A stretch of DNA of 64,000 nucleotides from Pantoea cypripedii (GCF_002095535.1 NZ_MLJI01000002.1:939786-1003785); one strand, 5' to 3'; shown: positions 8,461 to 18,230, counted from the stretch's first letter. Made by a program: numbers and translations. Notes: generated by a model not told the origin, from the sequence alone.

Positions 8461-9803
8461 TCACTGCGCTTTTTTTAGTTCGAGGCGTTTGATCGGGCCG
8501 ACAATCACCACAAAACTGAAAATGGCAATCAGGGCATGAATGGCGACGAAAACCAGCGCCCATTCGAAGTGGCCTGTCGCTTTCACGATATAACCAATAA
8601 CCACCGGAGAAACAATCCCTGCGAAGTTACCACACAAGTTGAAAATGCCACCGGCAACACCAGCCATCTCTTTTGGCGCGGTATCGGACATCACCGCCCA
8701 TCCCAGTGCGCCAATGCCTTTGCCCAGAAACGCTAAAGACATGAACAAAACTACCAGATAAATCGAGTCGACATAGTTACAGAACACCATCACCATCGAC
8801 AGCAACATGCCAAGTACAATCGGTGTCTTGCGTGCAACAGAGAGTGACTTTGTGATGCGCAGAATACGGTCCGAAATAATGCCACCCATCAGCCCCCCCA
8901 GGAAACCGCAAATCGCCGGGATGGCAGCAATAAACCCGACTGTTTTGATATTCAGCCCTTTTTCCATCGCCAGATAAAGCGGGAACCAGGTAATAAAAAA
9001 GAAGGTCAGAACGTTAATACAATATTGACCAAGATAAATGCCCAGCAGCATGCGATTGGTCATTAATTGCTTTAATGCGCTTAAATCAAATTCGTTTTTT
9101 TCTGGGTTTTACTTTGATCCATATCCACCAATGCCCCACCCTGACGGATATAATCAATTTCTTCGCTATTAACGCGTGGGTGGTCCAGCGGATTATGAAT
9201 CACTCTTGCCGCAGTAAAGGTAATCACAATACCCAACACGCCCATAAAGATAAAAATCGATTGCCAGCCATAATTGAGTGTCAGCCATCCCATTATCGGA
9301 GCGAAGATAGCAGTGGCGAAATATTGCGCAGAATTGAAGACTGCTGCGGCAGTAGCACGTTCTTTAGACGGGAACCAGGCAGCAACAAAACGACTATTGC
9401 CCGGCATCACCGGTGCTTCACACAAACCGACAAGGAAGAGAAGAATGGTGAAACAAACAACGGCACCGAGACCATGGAAAATTTCTACACAGCCTTGCAA
9501 CAAGGTAAAAACTGACCACAGGCACAAACCAGCCAGGTAAATCTTTTTCGAGCCAAAACGGTCGAGTAACCAGCCTCCGGGGATCTGCGCCAGACAGTAT
9601 GCCCATGCAAACGCTGAGAATATCCATCCCATCTGACCGGGGTTGATACCCAGAGCAGAAGTCATATCTTTACCTGCAATCGCCAGCGTTGAACGATCGC
9701 CAACACTTACTGCAGTGATGATAAATAAAATAATAACGACATGCCATCTGACATTGGTTTTCCTGTCATGCGAAATGTCATCAATTTCATTTAATTGAGC
9801 CAT
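8461..9803 (-). pseudogene. GudP-like sugar-acid MFS transporter, frameshifted
   Basis: An MFS protein of the anion:cation symporter family, closely resembling the D-glucarate/galactarate permease GudP (GDRSTLAIAGKDM; AYCLAQIPGGWLLDRFGSKK; CEAPVMPGNSRFVAAWFPSK; GIYLGQYCINVLTFFFITWF). Residues 1-240 are read from 9803 and the last 200 from 9063 in another frame. The break is a run of seven T (9095-9101, A7 in the mRNA); with six, the frame runs through as QKKNEFDLSALKQLMTNRM and gives a normal protein of about 447 residues. It is either a true pseudogene, a case of slippage at the A7, or a sequencing error. No sugar-acid dehydratase is nearby. Confidence 0.8.
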
Positions 9804-10053
9804 GTGACACCACCTTAAACTTGTTAGAAGATCAAAAATGCAAATAATGAATTATTCAGGCAGCAGACAACCTGACCTAATTAATTATTTGTATTCTGAA
9901 AATAAATTTTCTTCGTTATCTGATAAGGCGACCTGACTTAATATTGATATTTTTTGATATGAACACGATAGGATTTCAGGGAGAACAAGACAATGTGCAT
10001 TTGCATAACAAAGTGATTTATTTTCTCCATTTTTATGTTATTTGAAGAATTTA

Positions 10054-10069
10054 TTTGAAGTAGATCACA
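10054..10069. promoter_or_regulatory. Candidate CRP site upstream of the GudP-like gene
   Basis: TTTGA-N6-TCACA matches the CRP consensus TGTGA-N6-TCACA except for one base. It lies about 250 bp upstream of the transporter start in a 509-bp AT-rich intergenic stretch (9804-10312) that otherwise holds only the terminator of the opposite gene. Catabolite control would suit a sugar-acid permease. This is inferred from sequence only. Confidence 0.4.
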
Positions 10070-10276
10070 AAATTTAATTAATGTCTGGGATGGGTTTGCG
10101 GTGGGTTATCTACTGCGGCCTTCGGATTGTTTGTGATTTGCTGCCAGATTGTTATAAATATTAAGTAAGCTGCAATGCTCCATCAGAATATTAATAATCA
10201 CAACCGAAGACAAGAATAAAATATATCGATAATAATTTAATTAAGGTAATTCAGTTTAGAAAGGAAGCCGTTTGAA

Positions 10277-10302
10277 AGCCGGTAGCATAATAACTACCGG
10301 CT
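10277..10302 (-). terminator. Terminator hairpin after the HcxA-like gene
   Basis: AGCCGGTAG pairs perfectly with CTACCGGCT around an 8-nt loop and is followed on the minus strand by GCTTTCAAAC. It lies 11 bp past the dehydrogenase stop, as expected for the end of that two-gene operon. Confidence 0.6.
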
Positions 10303-10312
10303 AATGTTAGAT

Positions 10313-11422
10313 TTATTCTGCGCTGACTGTCTCAGCCGCCTGCTCAACGGTTGCCATTGCCTCGAACAGAACTTCAGCAGTGACTTTAACCGGCATCAGG
10401 TGAATGGTCTCTTTCGGACGCAGGGTATGGGCAATCATCGCATCAATCTGTGTTTTGTCTGAGATATCGATGCCCAACTCACGCAGGCTGGTTGGCAATT
10501 TCAACTGACGATAGAAGCCCAGCAGCATTTGCAGTTCCTGCTCATCCTTCATCAGTGCGACCTGAACCAGAATCCCGTACGCCACTTTGATACCGTGCAG
10601 AATGCTATGTGTCTGCGGCAGTACAGTCATACCGTTGTGTACCGAATGGGCTGCCGCCACGCGGGTAAAACGCTCGCCCAACCCGCCAATTAATCCGCCA
10701 CCGGCAATGATCGCATCTACCACAGCAATGAATCGTTCGGTTAAGGATCCATTATGCAGATCGGCCAATACCGTTACACTGTCACTCAGCAGCAATTCTT
10801 TAAGCCCGCGCGCCATATTGAGTGCGGTGCGCGCAAGATAAGGCACCTCAGACGCCGGGGAATTACCCACCAAAACGCTGGCCTCATACCACTTGGCTAA
10901 CGTATCGGCGATCCCCGCCAGCAGGTAAGGCGCTGGGGCTTGCAAAATGATCTCTGGCTCGACTAAAACCAGATGGTTCGCCTGTTTGAAGATCTCATAG
11001 CCGATATTCTCCCCCTGCGGGTTATACCAGACGGAAAGCGGCGTCCAGGCTGCGCAGGTTGCTGCAATAGTAGGAATCAGCACCACAGGTAATTGCATAC
11101 GGGCTGCCAGCGCTTTCGCACTGTCCATCACCGTGCCACCACCGACGCCAATGATCACTTTACAGCGTGACCCGGCCTGTTCTGCCAAACGGCGAATCAT
11201 CGGGTCATTACAATGCTCACGGATACAGGCTTTACCGGCGGATTCAACAGCAAACGCCTCAGGCAGCCAGGCCTGAGCGGCCTGCAACGCCTGTTCGCCA
11301 TACAACCACATCGCGTGCTGCAAGTCAGATTCGCTATAGAAGTTGTTTAATTCACGGATCGCGCCCGGAAAGCAGTAATAGTTAGCCGGCCCCGGTACTA
11401 CCTGAATTTCAGTAAAAGACAT
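10313..11422 (-). CDS. HcxA/YbdH-like hydroxycarboxylate dehydrogenase (iron-containing ADH / GldA fold)
   Basis: A 369-residue NAD(P)-dependent oxidoreductase of the glycerol dehydrogenase-like superfamily. The nucleotide-binding VIIGVGGGTVMDSAKALA lies near residue 95, and the block PTIAATCAAWTPLSVWYN is characteristic of E. coli HcxA (YbdH). Metal ligands are expected in LAGIADTLAKWYE, AAAHSVHNGMTVLP and HSILHGIKVAYG, all present. HcxA reduces 2-oxo acids such as 2-oxobutyrate and 2-oxoglutarate. It lies 26 bp after an MFS transporter gene in the same operon, so transporter and enzyme probably act on the same compound. Confidence 0.8.
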   Translation of the reverse strand: MSFTEIQVVPGPANYYCFPGAIRELNNFYSESDLQHAMWLYGEQALQAAQAWLPEAFAVESAGKACIREHCNDPMIRRLAEQAGSRCKVIIGVGGGTVMDSAKALAARMQLPVVLIPTIAATCAAWTPLSVWYNPQGENIGYEIFKQANHLVLVEPEIILQAPAPYLLAGIADTLAKWYEASVLVGNSPASEVPYLARTALNMARGLKELLLSDSVTVLADLHNGSLTERFIAVVDAIIAGGGLIGGLGERFTRVAAAHSVHNGMTVLPQTHSILHGIKVAYGILVQVALMKDEQELQMLLGFYRQLKLPTSLRELGIDISDKTQIDAMIAHTLRPKETIHLMPVKVTAEVLFEAMATVEQAAETVSAE

Positions 11423-11448
11423 TTTTTCTTTCCTGGATAATTATCGTA

Positions 11449-12933
11449 TTAACGCTGCACAACATCGGCATAATCTTCAGCATCAATGTCATAGCCAGCA
11501 GGCTCCCAGCGGATCGCAAACAGTGCCAGCAAACCCAACACCGGCGACAGGGCAATCACCCAGAACAGGCCAGTGTCCAGACTTGCGGTCAGAAGCGGGA
11601 ATAAAAATAGCGCGATAGTGGTGGCGAAGCGGGTGATAGTCTGATTCAGCCCCACCCCAACACCGCGTATTGATGCCGGGTAGCTCAGTGAGGCATACAC
11701 CATGGTCTGTGCTCCCGGTCCAAACCCCTGCCCCAGCAGAAACAGCGCCAGATAAGCGCAGCACAAAGCCGCCTTCAGCTCATCATCAGGTCGTCCCGCC
11801 AATGCCAGTCCCAGCAAAGCCACTAACTGACACGCGTAGCCCGCAATACTCATCGCCCGAGCACCAAAACGTGGCACCAGCCTCACGGCGGCCAATCCAC
11901 CGGTAAAAGCGAAAAACAGATTGAGCGCCAGCGAAACTAAAATGGTGGTCAACATCGACTGCTGGAACAAGGTAGAAACGATGATCGGTAACCCAAAGGC
12001 AATGGCACCGTAGGCAAAGGGGGAAACGAAGGACATCACACTGGTCAGGATGGTACGGCGCAGGTAGTGGCCCCGCAGCAGTAAACCGTAGTTCTTCCAG
12101 CTTGCTTTGTGTTTGATAGCGGTTGACGAGCCTGCCGCTTCCGCCTGTGGCGCGGCCACTGCCGGAATGTTATAGGACACGCGCAGGATTTGCGCTGCCT
12201 GCTCCAGATCGCCCTGATTGGCAGCCCATACCGGAGATTCCGTCATATAACGCTTACGAATCGTCAGGATCACCAGCGCAGGTACCGCACCAAATCCGAC
12301 AATATAGCGCCACAGGGATGCTGTCTGGCTTTCCGGCAGCCAGTAAAAGAAGGCCAGCACCAACAGGTAAGAAACCGAGATGGCTGCGTACCAGGTCGGA
12401 CACCACATGGCGATACTGGCGGCCTTGTTACCACGCCCTTTTAGCCGGGAAAACTCAGCCAGAAATGCCATCGCCACCGGGAGGTCAATGCCGATACCCA
12501 GCCCCATAATAAAACGGCTGATGCCGAGCACTTCGGCGTTCGGTGCCAGAGCGCCCAAGATAGCGGCAAAGACAAAGAAAAACATATCCGCCATAAAGAC
12601 ACGATAACGGCCAATCTTATCCGTCAGATAACCGCCGATCAGCGCGCCGACAATGGCACCCATGGTGATCGCAGAGACCACCAGACCAATGCCTTTTGGG
12701 CCAAGACCGAATTCACGCGTGATGTCTTTTACCCCGAAGGCCAGTGCACCGAGATCGTAGGCATCAAGAAAAATACCGCCGAGCGCAATGGCAACAATGA
12801 TGCGTGCATTGCTCCGCGCCTGGGTGGAGTTGTTGACTAACTGGCTGACGTCGGAAGCGCTGCGGATGGTGTGAACAGCTGAGCCTGGTGATTCAGTCTG
12901 CTCGATTTCATTAGTTAAAGTGAGTTGTGTCAT
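11449..12933 (-). CDS. MFS transporter, sugar/organic acid porter type
   Basis: A 494-residue, twelve-helix inner-membrane transporter. Residues 1-40 are a polar cytoplasmic tail; the first helix carries GGIFLDAYDLGALAFGV and the loop after helix 2 has GGYLTDKIGRYRVFMAD, the MFS signature. The sequence FIMGLGIGIDLPVAMAFLAEF resembles metabolite:H+ symporters and sugar porters. It is the first gene of an operon with the HcxA-like dehydrogenase, so a hydroxy acid or polyol is a reasonable substrate guess. The 231 bp upstream of it hold nothing I can name. Confidence 0.8.
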   Translation of the reverse strand: MTQLTLTNEIEQTESPGSAVHTIRSASDVSQLVNNSTQARSNARIIVAIALGGIFLDAYDLGALAFGVKDITREFGLGPKGIGLVVSAITMGAIVGALIGGYLTDKIGRYRVFMADMFFFVFAAILGALAPNAEVLGISRFIMGLGIGIDLPVAMAFLAEFSRLKGRGNKAASIAMWCPTWYAAISVSYLLVLAFFYWLPESQTASLWRYIVGFGAVPALVILTIRKRYMTESPVWAANQGDLEQAAQILRVSYNIPAVAAPQAEAAGSSTAIKHKASWKNYGLLLRGHYLRRTILTSVMSFVSPFAYGAIAFGLPIIVSTLFQQSMLTTILVSLALNLFFAFTGGLAAVRLVPRFGARAMSIAGYACQLVALLGLALAGRPDDELKAALCCAYLALFLLGQGFGPGAQTMVYASLSYPASIRGVGVGLNQTITRFATTIALFLFPLLTASLDTGLFWVIALSPVLGLLALFAIRWEPAGYDIDAEDYADVVQR

Positions 12934-13164
12934 GTTTACTATTTATCGTTGTCATCATCTAGATGTTTGGATGTCCAGACGGACAGATTTCCACATTCAT
13001 CCTGATCTGGCAACCTTTTTGGCGTGATTAGTTATGAAATATCGTTATATGACAGGTAAATAACCAGGATTTAACATTGACTCAATTTGTCACCCCCACC
13101 CTGTAGGGGGCGTGTTTCTGACAGTTCTTTCGGTGAATGGATGCAAAGATAGAGAGGATGGCGA

Positions 13165-13668
13165 TCAATTAAGGCGGCAATAAATGCCGCCTGTATTGGT
13201 AGAGAAACGCTGGGCACCATGCCCGCCGCCGTAAGTTGGCCAGTCCTGGACTGCCGGCTGAGTCGAGTTGTCAAAATAAGTGCCATCAGCCTTGCGGCCA
13301 GGCATCAGCGCCACGGCAATCACCAGGAATAACAGCGCTAAATCGAGACGCGGAACCAATGCCCAACCGTTCAGGCCGGATTCCCATAACGCCCAAATCA
13401 GGGTGGCAACGAAGCTCAAAGCGTAAAGATAAAGTTCGACTGGCCGCCTGAATAGCGTCAGCAGTCCGGTTATCAACCAGATCAACCCCATGACGATATA
13501 ATAAGGGCTGCCAGACAGGCGGGTCAGCCTGAAGCCCAGCATCGTCAACACGGCACCTGCCAAAATCAACAAAAGACCGAAGACCAGTAAACACACTGCC
13601 CTAAGTCGCGATGACCTGACATTTACTTTATGTGTTTCATCAGGATGCCTCCTGGAGACCTCGCCCAA
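13165..13668 (-). pseudogene. gcd: Relic of membrane-bound PQQ glucose/quinate dehydrogenase (N-terminal domain only)
   Basis: The 167-residue frame is the membrane anchor of a quinoprotein glucose dehydrogenase: GSPYYIVMGLIWLITGLLTL, then LYLYALSFVATLIWALWESG, then WALVPRLDLALLFLV, matching the E. coli Gcd anchor in order. It goes straight to QDWPTYGGGHGAQRFS, the first strand of the PQQ beta-propeller, and stops a few residues later. The normal enzyme is about 800 residues, so the whole catalytic propeller is missing and the last anchor helices look shortened. It lies 43 bp from an IS200/IS605 tnpB start, which may explain the loss. Confidence 0.75.
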
Positions 13669-13711
13669 TCCGGCGGGGAGGAAAGAAGGTGGCTTTCAGG
13701 CTAACTTCTTT

Positions 13712-14401
13712 TTGTCTTTTCACAATGACTACTGTAATTTTGTACAGATAAAACGTGCCTGCAAATATCGGTTTTATCCAACACCTGATCAGGTTGAGCT
13801 TTTAGCTCAAACCTTCGGTTGTGTGCGTTTTGTCTACAATTCAGTTCTCCGCTGGCGTACTGATGCGTACCGACAGCGGCAAGAGAAGATCGGCTACATT
13901 CAGGCCAATGCCCGGCTCACCGCCCTGAAAAAAGAGCCTGAATTTACCTGGCTGAATGATGTTTCCTGCGTCCCTTTGCAGCAGGTCTTACGCCACCAAC
14001 AGTCCGCTTTTACCCACTTCTTTGCCGGACGCGCAAAATACCCCACATTTAAAAGCAAGCACCACAGACAATCTGCCGAGCTGACGGCAAGTGCTTTTAA
14101 ATACCGTGACGGCAGGCTGTACATGGCGAAAAGCAAAGTGCCTCTGGATATCCGCTGGTCGCGTCCTCTGCCATCTGCGCCGTCAACAGTGACAATTTCA
14201 AAAGACGCAGCAGGGCGATATTTCGTCTCCTGCCTGTGCGAATCTGAGCCTGTATCACTGCCGATCACTGCTAAAAACGGTCGGCATTGATGTTGGTTTA
14301 AAAAGATTTGTTCGTCACCGATACCGGATTCAGACAAAGCAATCCCCGCCATACCGCGAAATCCGAAAAGCGCCTTGCGTTGCTACAGCGTAAATTGAGC
14401 A
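13712..14401 (+). pseudogene. tnpB: IS200/IS605 family tnpB, 5' part (cut at a junction)
   Basis: The N-terminal half of a TnpB RNA-guided nuclease: IKRACKYRFYPTPDQVELLAQTF, then FVYNSVLRWR, up to the first RuvC aspartate in GIDVG. Two A5 runs (14273-14277 and 14300-14304) break the frame; with four A each it reads on through GLKDLFVTDTGFRQSNP to EKRLALLQRKLS, where it stops at the CTAGCTAGCTAG junction. The remaining half lies at 53011-53523, and joined they make a full TnpB. The true start is probably a little inside the given start, near the KRACKYRFYP segment. Confidence 0.8.
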
Positions 14402-14413
14402 CTAGCTAGCTAG
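14402..14413. other. CTAGCTAGCTAG six-frame stop spacer, first copy
   Basis: A perfect palindromic 12-mer with TAG in all three frames on both strands. It separates a cut tnpB from a gene that lacks its start. The same 12-mer recurs at 22849 and 52999. CTAG is rare in enterobacterial DNA, so three copies strongly suggest artificial spacers between contigs. Confidence 0.75.
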
Positions 14414-14415
14414 TT

Positions 14416-15768
14416 ATGTCTAGTGTCGCTTCATTGCTCCCTGGCTTTGCGTTTTCTCGCACCAACCCGGCTCTAGATCAGGACTGGCTCATGTCGCAGG
14501 AAGCGATAAATGAGATGCAGGGAGGGATGATCGATGGATCTGGTAGTACCATTTTTGTATCAAAACTTTTACTTCTTCGATGTGGTAGTTACAAGAACAT
14601 TATATTTAAACCAGCAGAAGGGTATCATGGGGCAGGTCCAATATTTTATTCAAAAAATAACTCCGTTGTTCACGAAAATATTTCTGTAGTTGGATTTTCT
14701 GGTTCTGGTTGCAAAGTAATTAGTGATGCTGATGGTCATCATAGCTTCAAAGCAATTGGAATGTGCCGTTATAATGCGAATGGTGATATTAAAAGGACTA
14801 CACTCATTGAGGATGCAAACTTAGCAGTCGCGAGTCATTTGTATGTCAAAGATGCTAGTGCATTCAATATCGGCGATTTTGTCTGGGTAGGTGATGGAAA
14901 ATTTAAAATTGAAATGATAGACAAGAATAAGATAACCTTAGAAAGAGGAGGGTTACCAAACTTCATAAGTCCGAAAGTTTATAACGGTGGTCGAGATAAC
15001 TGTCTTGCTGGTCAATTCGTAACCCTTGATGCTGACGATAAGAATGGTATTCGTATCGGAACTGGTGTTGAATCTTGGAGCATTGATACATCAGGGGCCA
15101 CAATAGAATGCATAAATAATGCATGGTTTGGTTTATTTAATTATTCAAAAAGCTATGCTGGCACGCAGATTATAGAAAATATAAAATCAGCCTTCAATGG
15201 ATATTGCGGAATTGGCCTTGGATACCTGAATTCAGGCCGTGTTATGAATTGTCACTCTGAAGGAAATGGTAACAATGGCATAGATATTTTTGAAGGTAAG
15301 CCAGAAGTAACAATCAGTGATAATGTATCAATTGGAAATGGCGTGGATGGGATTTTCATTGGCGGCAATGGTGTTACTTCGAAAGTGCTTGATAATATAG
15401 TTTCTGACAATAGAAGGATTGGGATTTTAATAAATTCTCGCATCAATTCAATATCAAATGTGATTGTTTCAGGTAATGAAATTACTAGTTCAGGAATGAA
15501 TGCAATAACTTTAACCGGAGTTGGGAGTGGTCTAATAAAAAACAATACTATTAGGGGTAGCCGGTTAAGGGCGGCTATTTTCCTTGAAGAGAAAAAAGGA
15601 TTGGTAATAGAGGGTGTAATCAACATAGATAATAATAAAATCTCTGAAACTAAAAAAGGTGATGTGTCCAGTAATTATCGTGGTTACGCTAAAAGGAATA
15701 ACTCCGCACAAGTTAGACTTGAAAATAACCATACTCCTGACCCTTTGGAGGTGACAGGGATTATTTAA
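14416..15768 (+). CDS. Secreted right-handed beta-helix repeat protein, 5' end missing
   Basis: A 450-residue protein dominated by parallel beta-helix coils in residues 230-420 (for example GRVMNCHSEGNGNNGIDIFEG, then ISDNVSIGNGVDGIFIGG and VSDNRRIGILINS), a fold used by pectate lyases, polysaccharide epimerases and phage tailspikes. It opens with MSSVASLLPGFAFS, which reads like the second half of a Tat signal peptide; the twin-arginine part would lie upstream, where the sequence is replaced by the spacer. The shown start is therefore probably not the real one. The gene is AT-rich relative to the window, as often seen in surface polysaccharide or phage regions. Enzymatic activity cannot be assigned. 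Confidence 0.7.
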   Translation: MSSVASLLPGFAFSRTNPALDQDWLMSQEAINEMQGGMIDGSGSTIFVSKLLLLRCGSYKNIIFKPAEGYHGAGPIFYSKNNSVVHENISVVGFSGSGCKVISDADGHHSFKAIGMCRYNANGDIKRTTLIEDANLAVASHLYVKDASAFNIGDFVWVGDGKFKIEMIDKNKITLERGGLPNFISPKVYNGGRDNCLAGQFVTLDADDKNGIRIGTGVESWSIDTSGATIECINNAWFGLFNYSKSYAGTQIIENIKSAFNGYCGIGLGYLNSGRVMNCHSEGNGNNGIDIFEGKPEVTISDNVSIGNGVDGIFIGGNGVTSKVLDNIVSDNRRIGILINSRINSISNVIVSGNEITSSGMNAITLTGVGSGLIKNNTIRGSRLRAAIFLEEKKGLVIEGVINIDNNKISETKKGDVSSNYRGYAKRNNSAQVRLENNHTPDPLEVTGII

Positions 15769-15790
15769 GAGCTAGATGGTTCAAGAACTG

Positions 15791-15810
15791 CCCGGCGTTA
15801 TGCCGGGTTT
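15791..15810 (+). terminator. Terminator after the beta-helix gene
   Basis: CCCGGC pairs with GCCGGG around GTTAT and is followed by TTT, 22 bp after the stop codon. The rest of the stretch to 16080 is AT-rich and holds only a second hairpin at 15996. Confidence 0.6.
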
Positions 15811-15995
15811 CGAACTTGTAAACTTGTTATCTGATAGAATAGAGTTCTTGCAACTGTATTCATGACAAATATAAGAATAAAAGTAATGACATCATCTTAC
15901 ACTGGGGTATGCCATTTAATCCAAGTGGGATTAACACTATTCACCTAACTTAACCTAACAATAAAATCCCCACCCACCATTCCATCACCGCAAAG

Positions 15996-16016
15996 CGGGG
16001 AGATTCTCACTCCCCG
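15996..16016 (-). terminator. Hairpin downstream of yjfB-like gene
   Basis: CGGGGAG pairs with CTCCCCG around a 7-nt loop, about 65 bp beyond the stop of the YjfB-like gene, in the right orientation to end its transcript. The T run after it is short. Confidence 0.4.
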
Positions 16017-16080
16017 TCGACAAGAGCCGGCTATGACATCCGCGAGTAAACCAGCATATCAATCCCGGTCAGGCTGCTGC

Positions 16081-16269
16081 TCAAGCGGTGGTATTGATAT
16101 TCCGTCCGATTGCCGGGTTAGCTGGCAGTTGTGGAATGGATTCGAGAATGCTGGCTGCAGAGGATTGTTGGTTATCTAACGCTTTCTTCAGTACGAGGGT
16201 ATTCACCTGGCTTTTGAGATCTAGATTATCAAGACCGGAAGCCAGTGAAGTAATTTGCGAAACATCCAT
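16081..16269 (-). CDS. YjfB family small protein
   Basis: A 62-residue protein: MDVSQITSLASGLDNL, a helical middle with KKALDNQQSSAASILESIP, then a Pro/Asn-rich tail. This matches the short YjfB family (putative motility protein), whose members share a MDVS start, a KKALDxQ helix and a proline-rich end. The start at 16269 follows an AGGAG ribosome site; the upstream in-frame extension has none. The function of the family is not established. Confidence 0.65.
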   Translation of the reverse strand: MDVSQITSLASGLDNLDLKSQVNTLVLKKALDNQQSSAASILESIPQLPANPAIGRNINTTA

Positions 16270-16308
16270 GGTGTGCTCCTGTTCGATACAAAGAAAAAGG
16301 AAACTCAT

Positions 16309-16330
16309 CACGGCCTGAAACCAGGCCGTG
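16309..16330 (-). terminator. Terminator between lysE-like and yjfB-like genes
   Basis: CACGGCCTG pairs with CAGGCCGTG around a 4-nt loop. On the minus strand it is followed within about 15 bases by the T-rich TTTCCTTTTTC, and it lies just past the corrected stop of the LysE gene at 16382. Confidence 0.6.
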
Positions 16331-16381
16331 CAAGATTATCGGCATTTCGGCGCAAAAGGTTAGGGATTAATGGAGCGAGTA

Positions 16382-17012
16382 TTACACATGGCTCATCATC
16401 ATCAGGCGTACAGCAAATCCGATAAGAATGACGCTGGAAAAAAAGTTGCTGAATGCGCTGAAAGCGGATGTTTCTATCAAGAAAACGGCCATAAATACCC
16501 CCCGCCAGTGCGTACATGGCATCAAACATAAATCCAGTCAGAACAAGGACCAGACCCAGTGAGAAAAACTGCAACATCACATTCCCTTTTTCCGGATGGA
16601 TAAACTGGGGCAGCAGCACGGATGTAAATAGCAGCGCTTTGGGATTCAAAAGATTCGTCAGCATGCCTTTACCCACATGCTGGATGGTATGGCGGGAATC
16701 CATGCTGGCAGGTTCGTCCGGTGCACGGAAAAAGCGGCCTGGTCGCAGCATTTTTACACCCAGCCAGAACAGGTAGGCGGCGCCTGCATATTTGACGATA
16801 TCGAACGTCCATGAGTACACCCTGAACATCGTCCCCAACCCAAATGCGGCAAGGATGACGTGGCATAGTTTGGCTGTACCGAGTCCCAGGGCAGTCATCA
16901 GACCTGCACGTTTCCCGGCTGTTGAACCCGTTTGCAACAGAAGAATCATATCGGGACCAGGCAACGTGAAGATCATGGCAAGTGAAAGAGCAAACAGATA
17001 ATAGTCAGACAT
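16382..17012 (-). CDS. LysE family amino acid exporter (3' frameshift, probably sequencing error)
   Basis: A translocator of the LysE/RhtB family that exports amino acids or homoserine lactone-like compounds. The signature FTLPGPDMILLLQTGSTAGKRAG follows helix 1, and GKGMLTNLLNPKALLFTSVL is the second family block. As given, the frame changes at a run of seven A (16438-16444) and ends in a polar tail. With six, the protein ends in the normal hydrophobic QLFSSVILIGFAVRLMMMSHV at 16382 (about 209 residues). It is divergent from an Lrp-type regulator, a common arrangement for LysE exporters. Confidence 0.8.
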
Positions 17013-17144
17013 AGTCGCGGCAATCCAGAATAGTGAAGGCCGCTATCTTATCCCGGAGTGGTGAGGCAGGTGCTTGCCATTGTTTCTCTTTTAAGGCTTA
17101 TAATTGGCATATTATTGCTGTAATCAACTCTAATGGTAATTTCT

Positions 17145-17624
17145 ATGCCAAAAATATCACTTGATACGTTTGACCAAAAGATTCTCTTGTCCCTCCAGGT
17201 TGATGGAAGGCTCACCAATGTCGAGCTTGCAGACAAGATTGGACTCTCACCTTCACCCTGTCTGCGACGGGTCAAAAATCTGGAAAAAGAGGGCGTCATA
17301 AAGGGATATACAGCCAGTCTGGACAGGGAACTGTTGGGGTTGGGAGTGACTGTAATGGTCGGTCTGAAAGTCGAAAAGCACGATCTTGAACAGGCCGGAA
17401 GACTCAGAGAGGCGCTGGCTCTGTTGCCTGAGGTCATTTCTGCCTATCTGATATCGGGAGATGCTGATTTTCTGCTGCATGTGGTGGTGCCGGATCTGAA
17501 AGCCTATGAGGTTTTCCACACCACGGTGTTACTGCAGTTACCGGGTGTGCGTGACATCCGAAGTACCTTTGCCATTCAGGTGATTAAAGAACCTTCGCCA
17601 CTCCCTCTTGGGCATATAGTGTAA
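17145..17624 (+). CDS. Lrp/AsnC family transcriptional regulator
   Basis: A 159-residue regulator. Residues 1-60 are the helix-turn-helix (ISLDTFDQKILLSLQVDGR, then LTNVELADKIGLSPSPCLRRV) and the rest is the RAM ligand-binding domain (GLKVEKHDLEQ; VISAYLISGDADFLLHVVVPD). Such proteins sense amino acids and control transport genes. It is divergent from the LysE exporter, which it most likely regulates. An ATG four codons earlier (17133) is an alternative start; neither has a strong ribosome site. Confidence 0.85.
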   Translation: MPKISLDTFDQKILLSLQVDGRLTNVELADKIGLSPSPCLRRVKNLEKEGVIKGYTASLDRELLGLGVTVMVGLKVEKHDLEQAGRLREALALLPEVISAYLISGDADFLLHVVVPDLKAYEVFHTTVLLQLPGVRDIRSTFAIQVIKEPSPLPLGHIV

Positions 17625-17741
17625 GTCGGATTTATCGTGCGGCACTCATTCACAAGGTATTTGTTAACGGAGTGTAATTCAAGGTACCAATCCTGCATGC
17701 TATTGATATGATGGCACAATATAAAATTCCAGGGACAGACC

Positions 17742-18230
17742 ATGAGCTCGCCAACCATCGTTACTTTGCTTAAATATAAGCGCTGGATTGACTTCGAAAC
17801 TTTAAAGGTAATTAAAGAAGTAGACACCCCTGCGAAAGCAGAAAAACGACATCTGACGCTCCGGCTGATGAACCATATTTATCTCGTTGACATGATTTTC
17901 AGGGCCAACCTGACAGGGCAGCAACATGGGTACACTGCGCTAAATACGCCGGATACTCCCTCTGCTGATGAGCTGCTCGATAAAATGGCCGCATGCACGG
18001 ATTGGTATATCGAGGCGGTAACCGCCATGACTGCCGAGGATCTCGCGACTACGATAAAATTCCAGTTCGTAGACGGCGGGGAGGGTGAAATGAAGGCCGT
18101 GGATATGCTTAATCATGTTTTGTTCCACGGGACTTATCATCGCGGTGCGGTAGGTTGGTTACTTTCAGAGTGTGGAGTAACGCCTCCCAAAGACGTTTTG
18201 ACGGTTTTTCTCAGAGACCATAACCACTAG
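17742..18230 (+). CDS. DinB family protein
   Basis: A 162-residue four-helix-bundle protein. The metal-binding histidines typical of DinB are visible: one in LRLMNHIYLVD (about residue 45) and two in LNHVLFHGTYHRG (about residues 126-133). The family includes bacillithiol and mycothiol-dependent transferases and many DNA-damage-inducible proteins of unknown role. The gene stands alone between the Lrp regulator and the broken MBL-fold gene. The biochemical function cannot be told from sequence. Confidence 0.8.
   Translation: MSSPTIVTLLKYKRWIDFETLKVIKEVDTPAKAEKRHLTLRLMNHIYLVDMIFRANLTGQQHGYTALNTPDTPSADELLDKMAACTDWYIEAVTAMTAEDLATTIKFQFVDGGEGEMKAVDMLNHVLFHGTYHRGAVGWLLSECGVTPPKDVLTVFLRDHNH

Noticed and set aside
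9095..9101. Programmed -1 ribosomal frameshift at the A7 of the GudP-like gene
   Set aside because: The required change is the loss of one base (+1 direction), not a -1 shift, and similar run errors occur in unrelated genes here.
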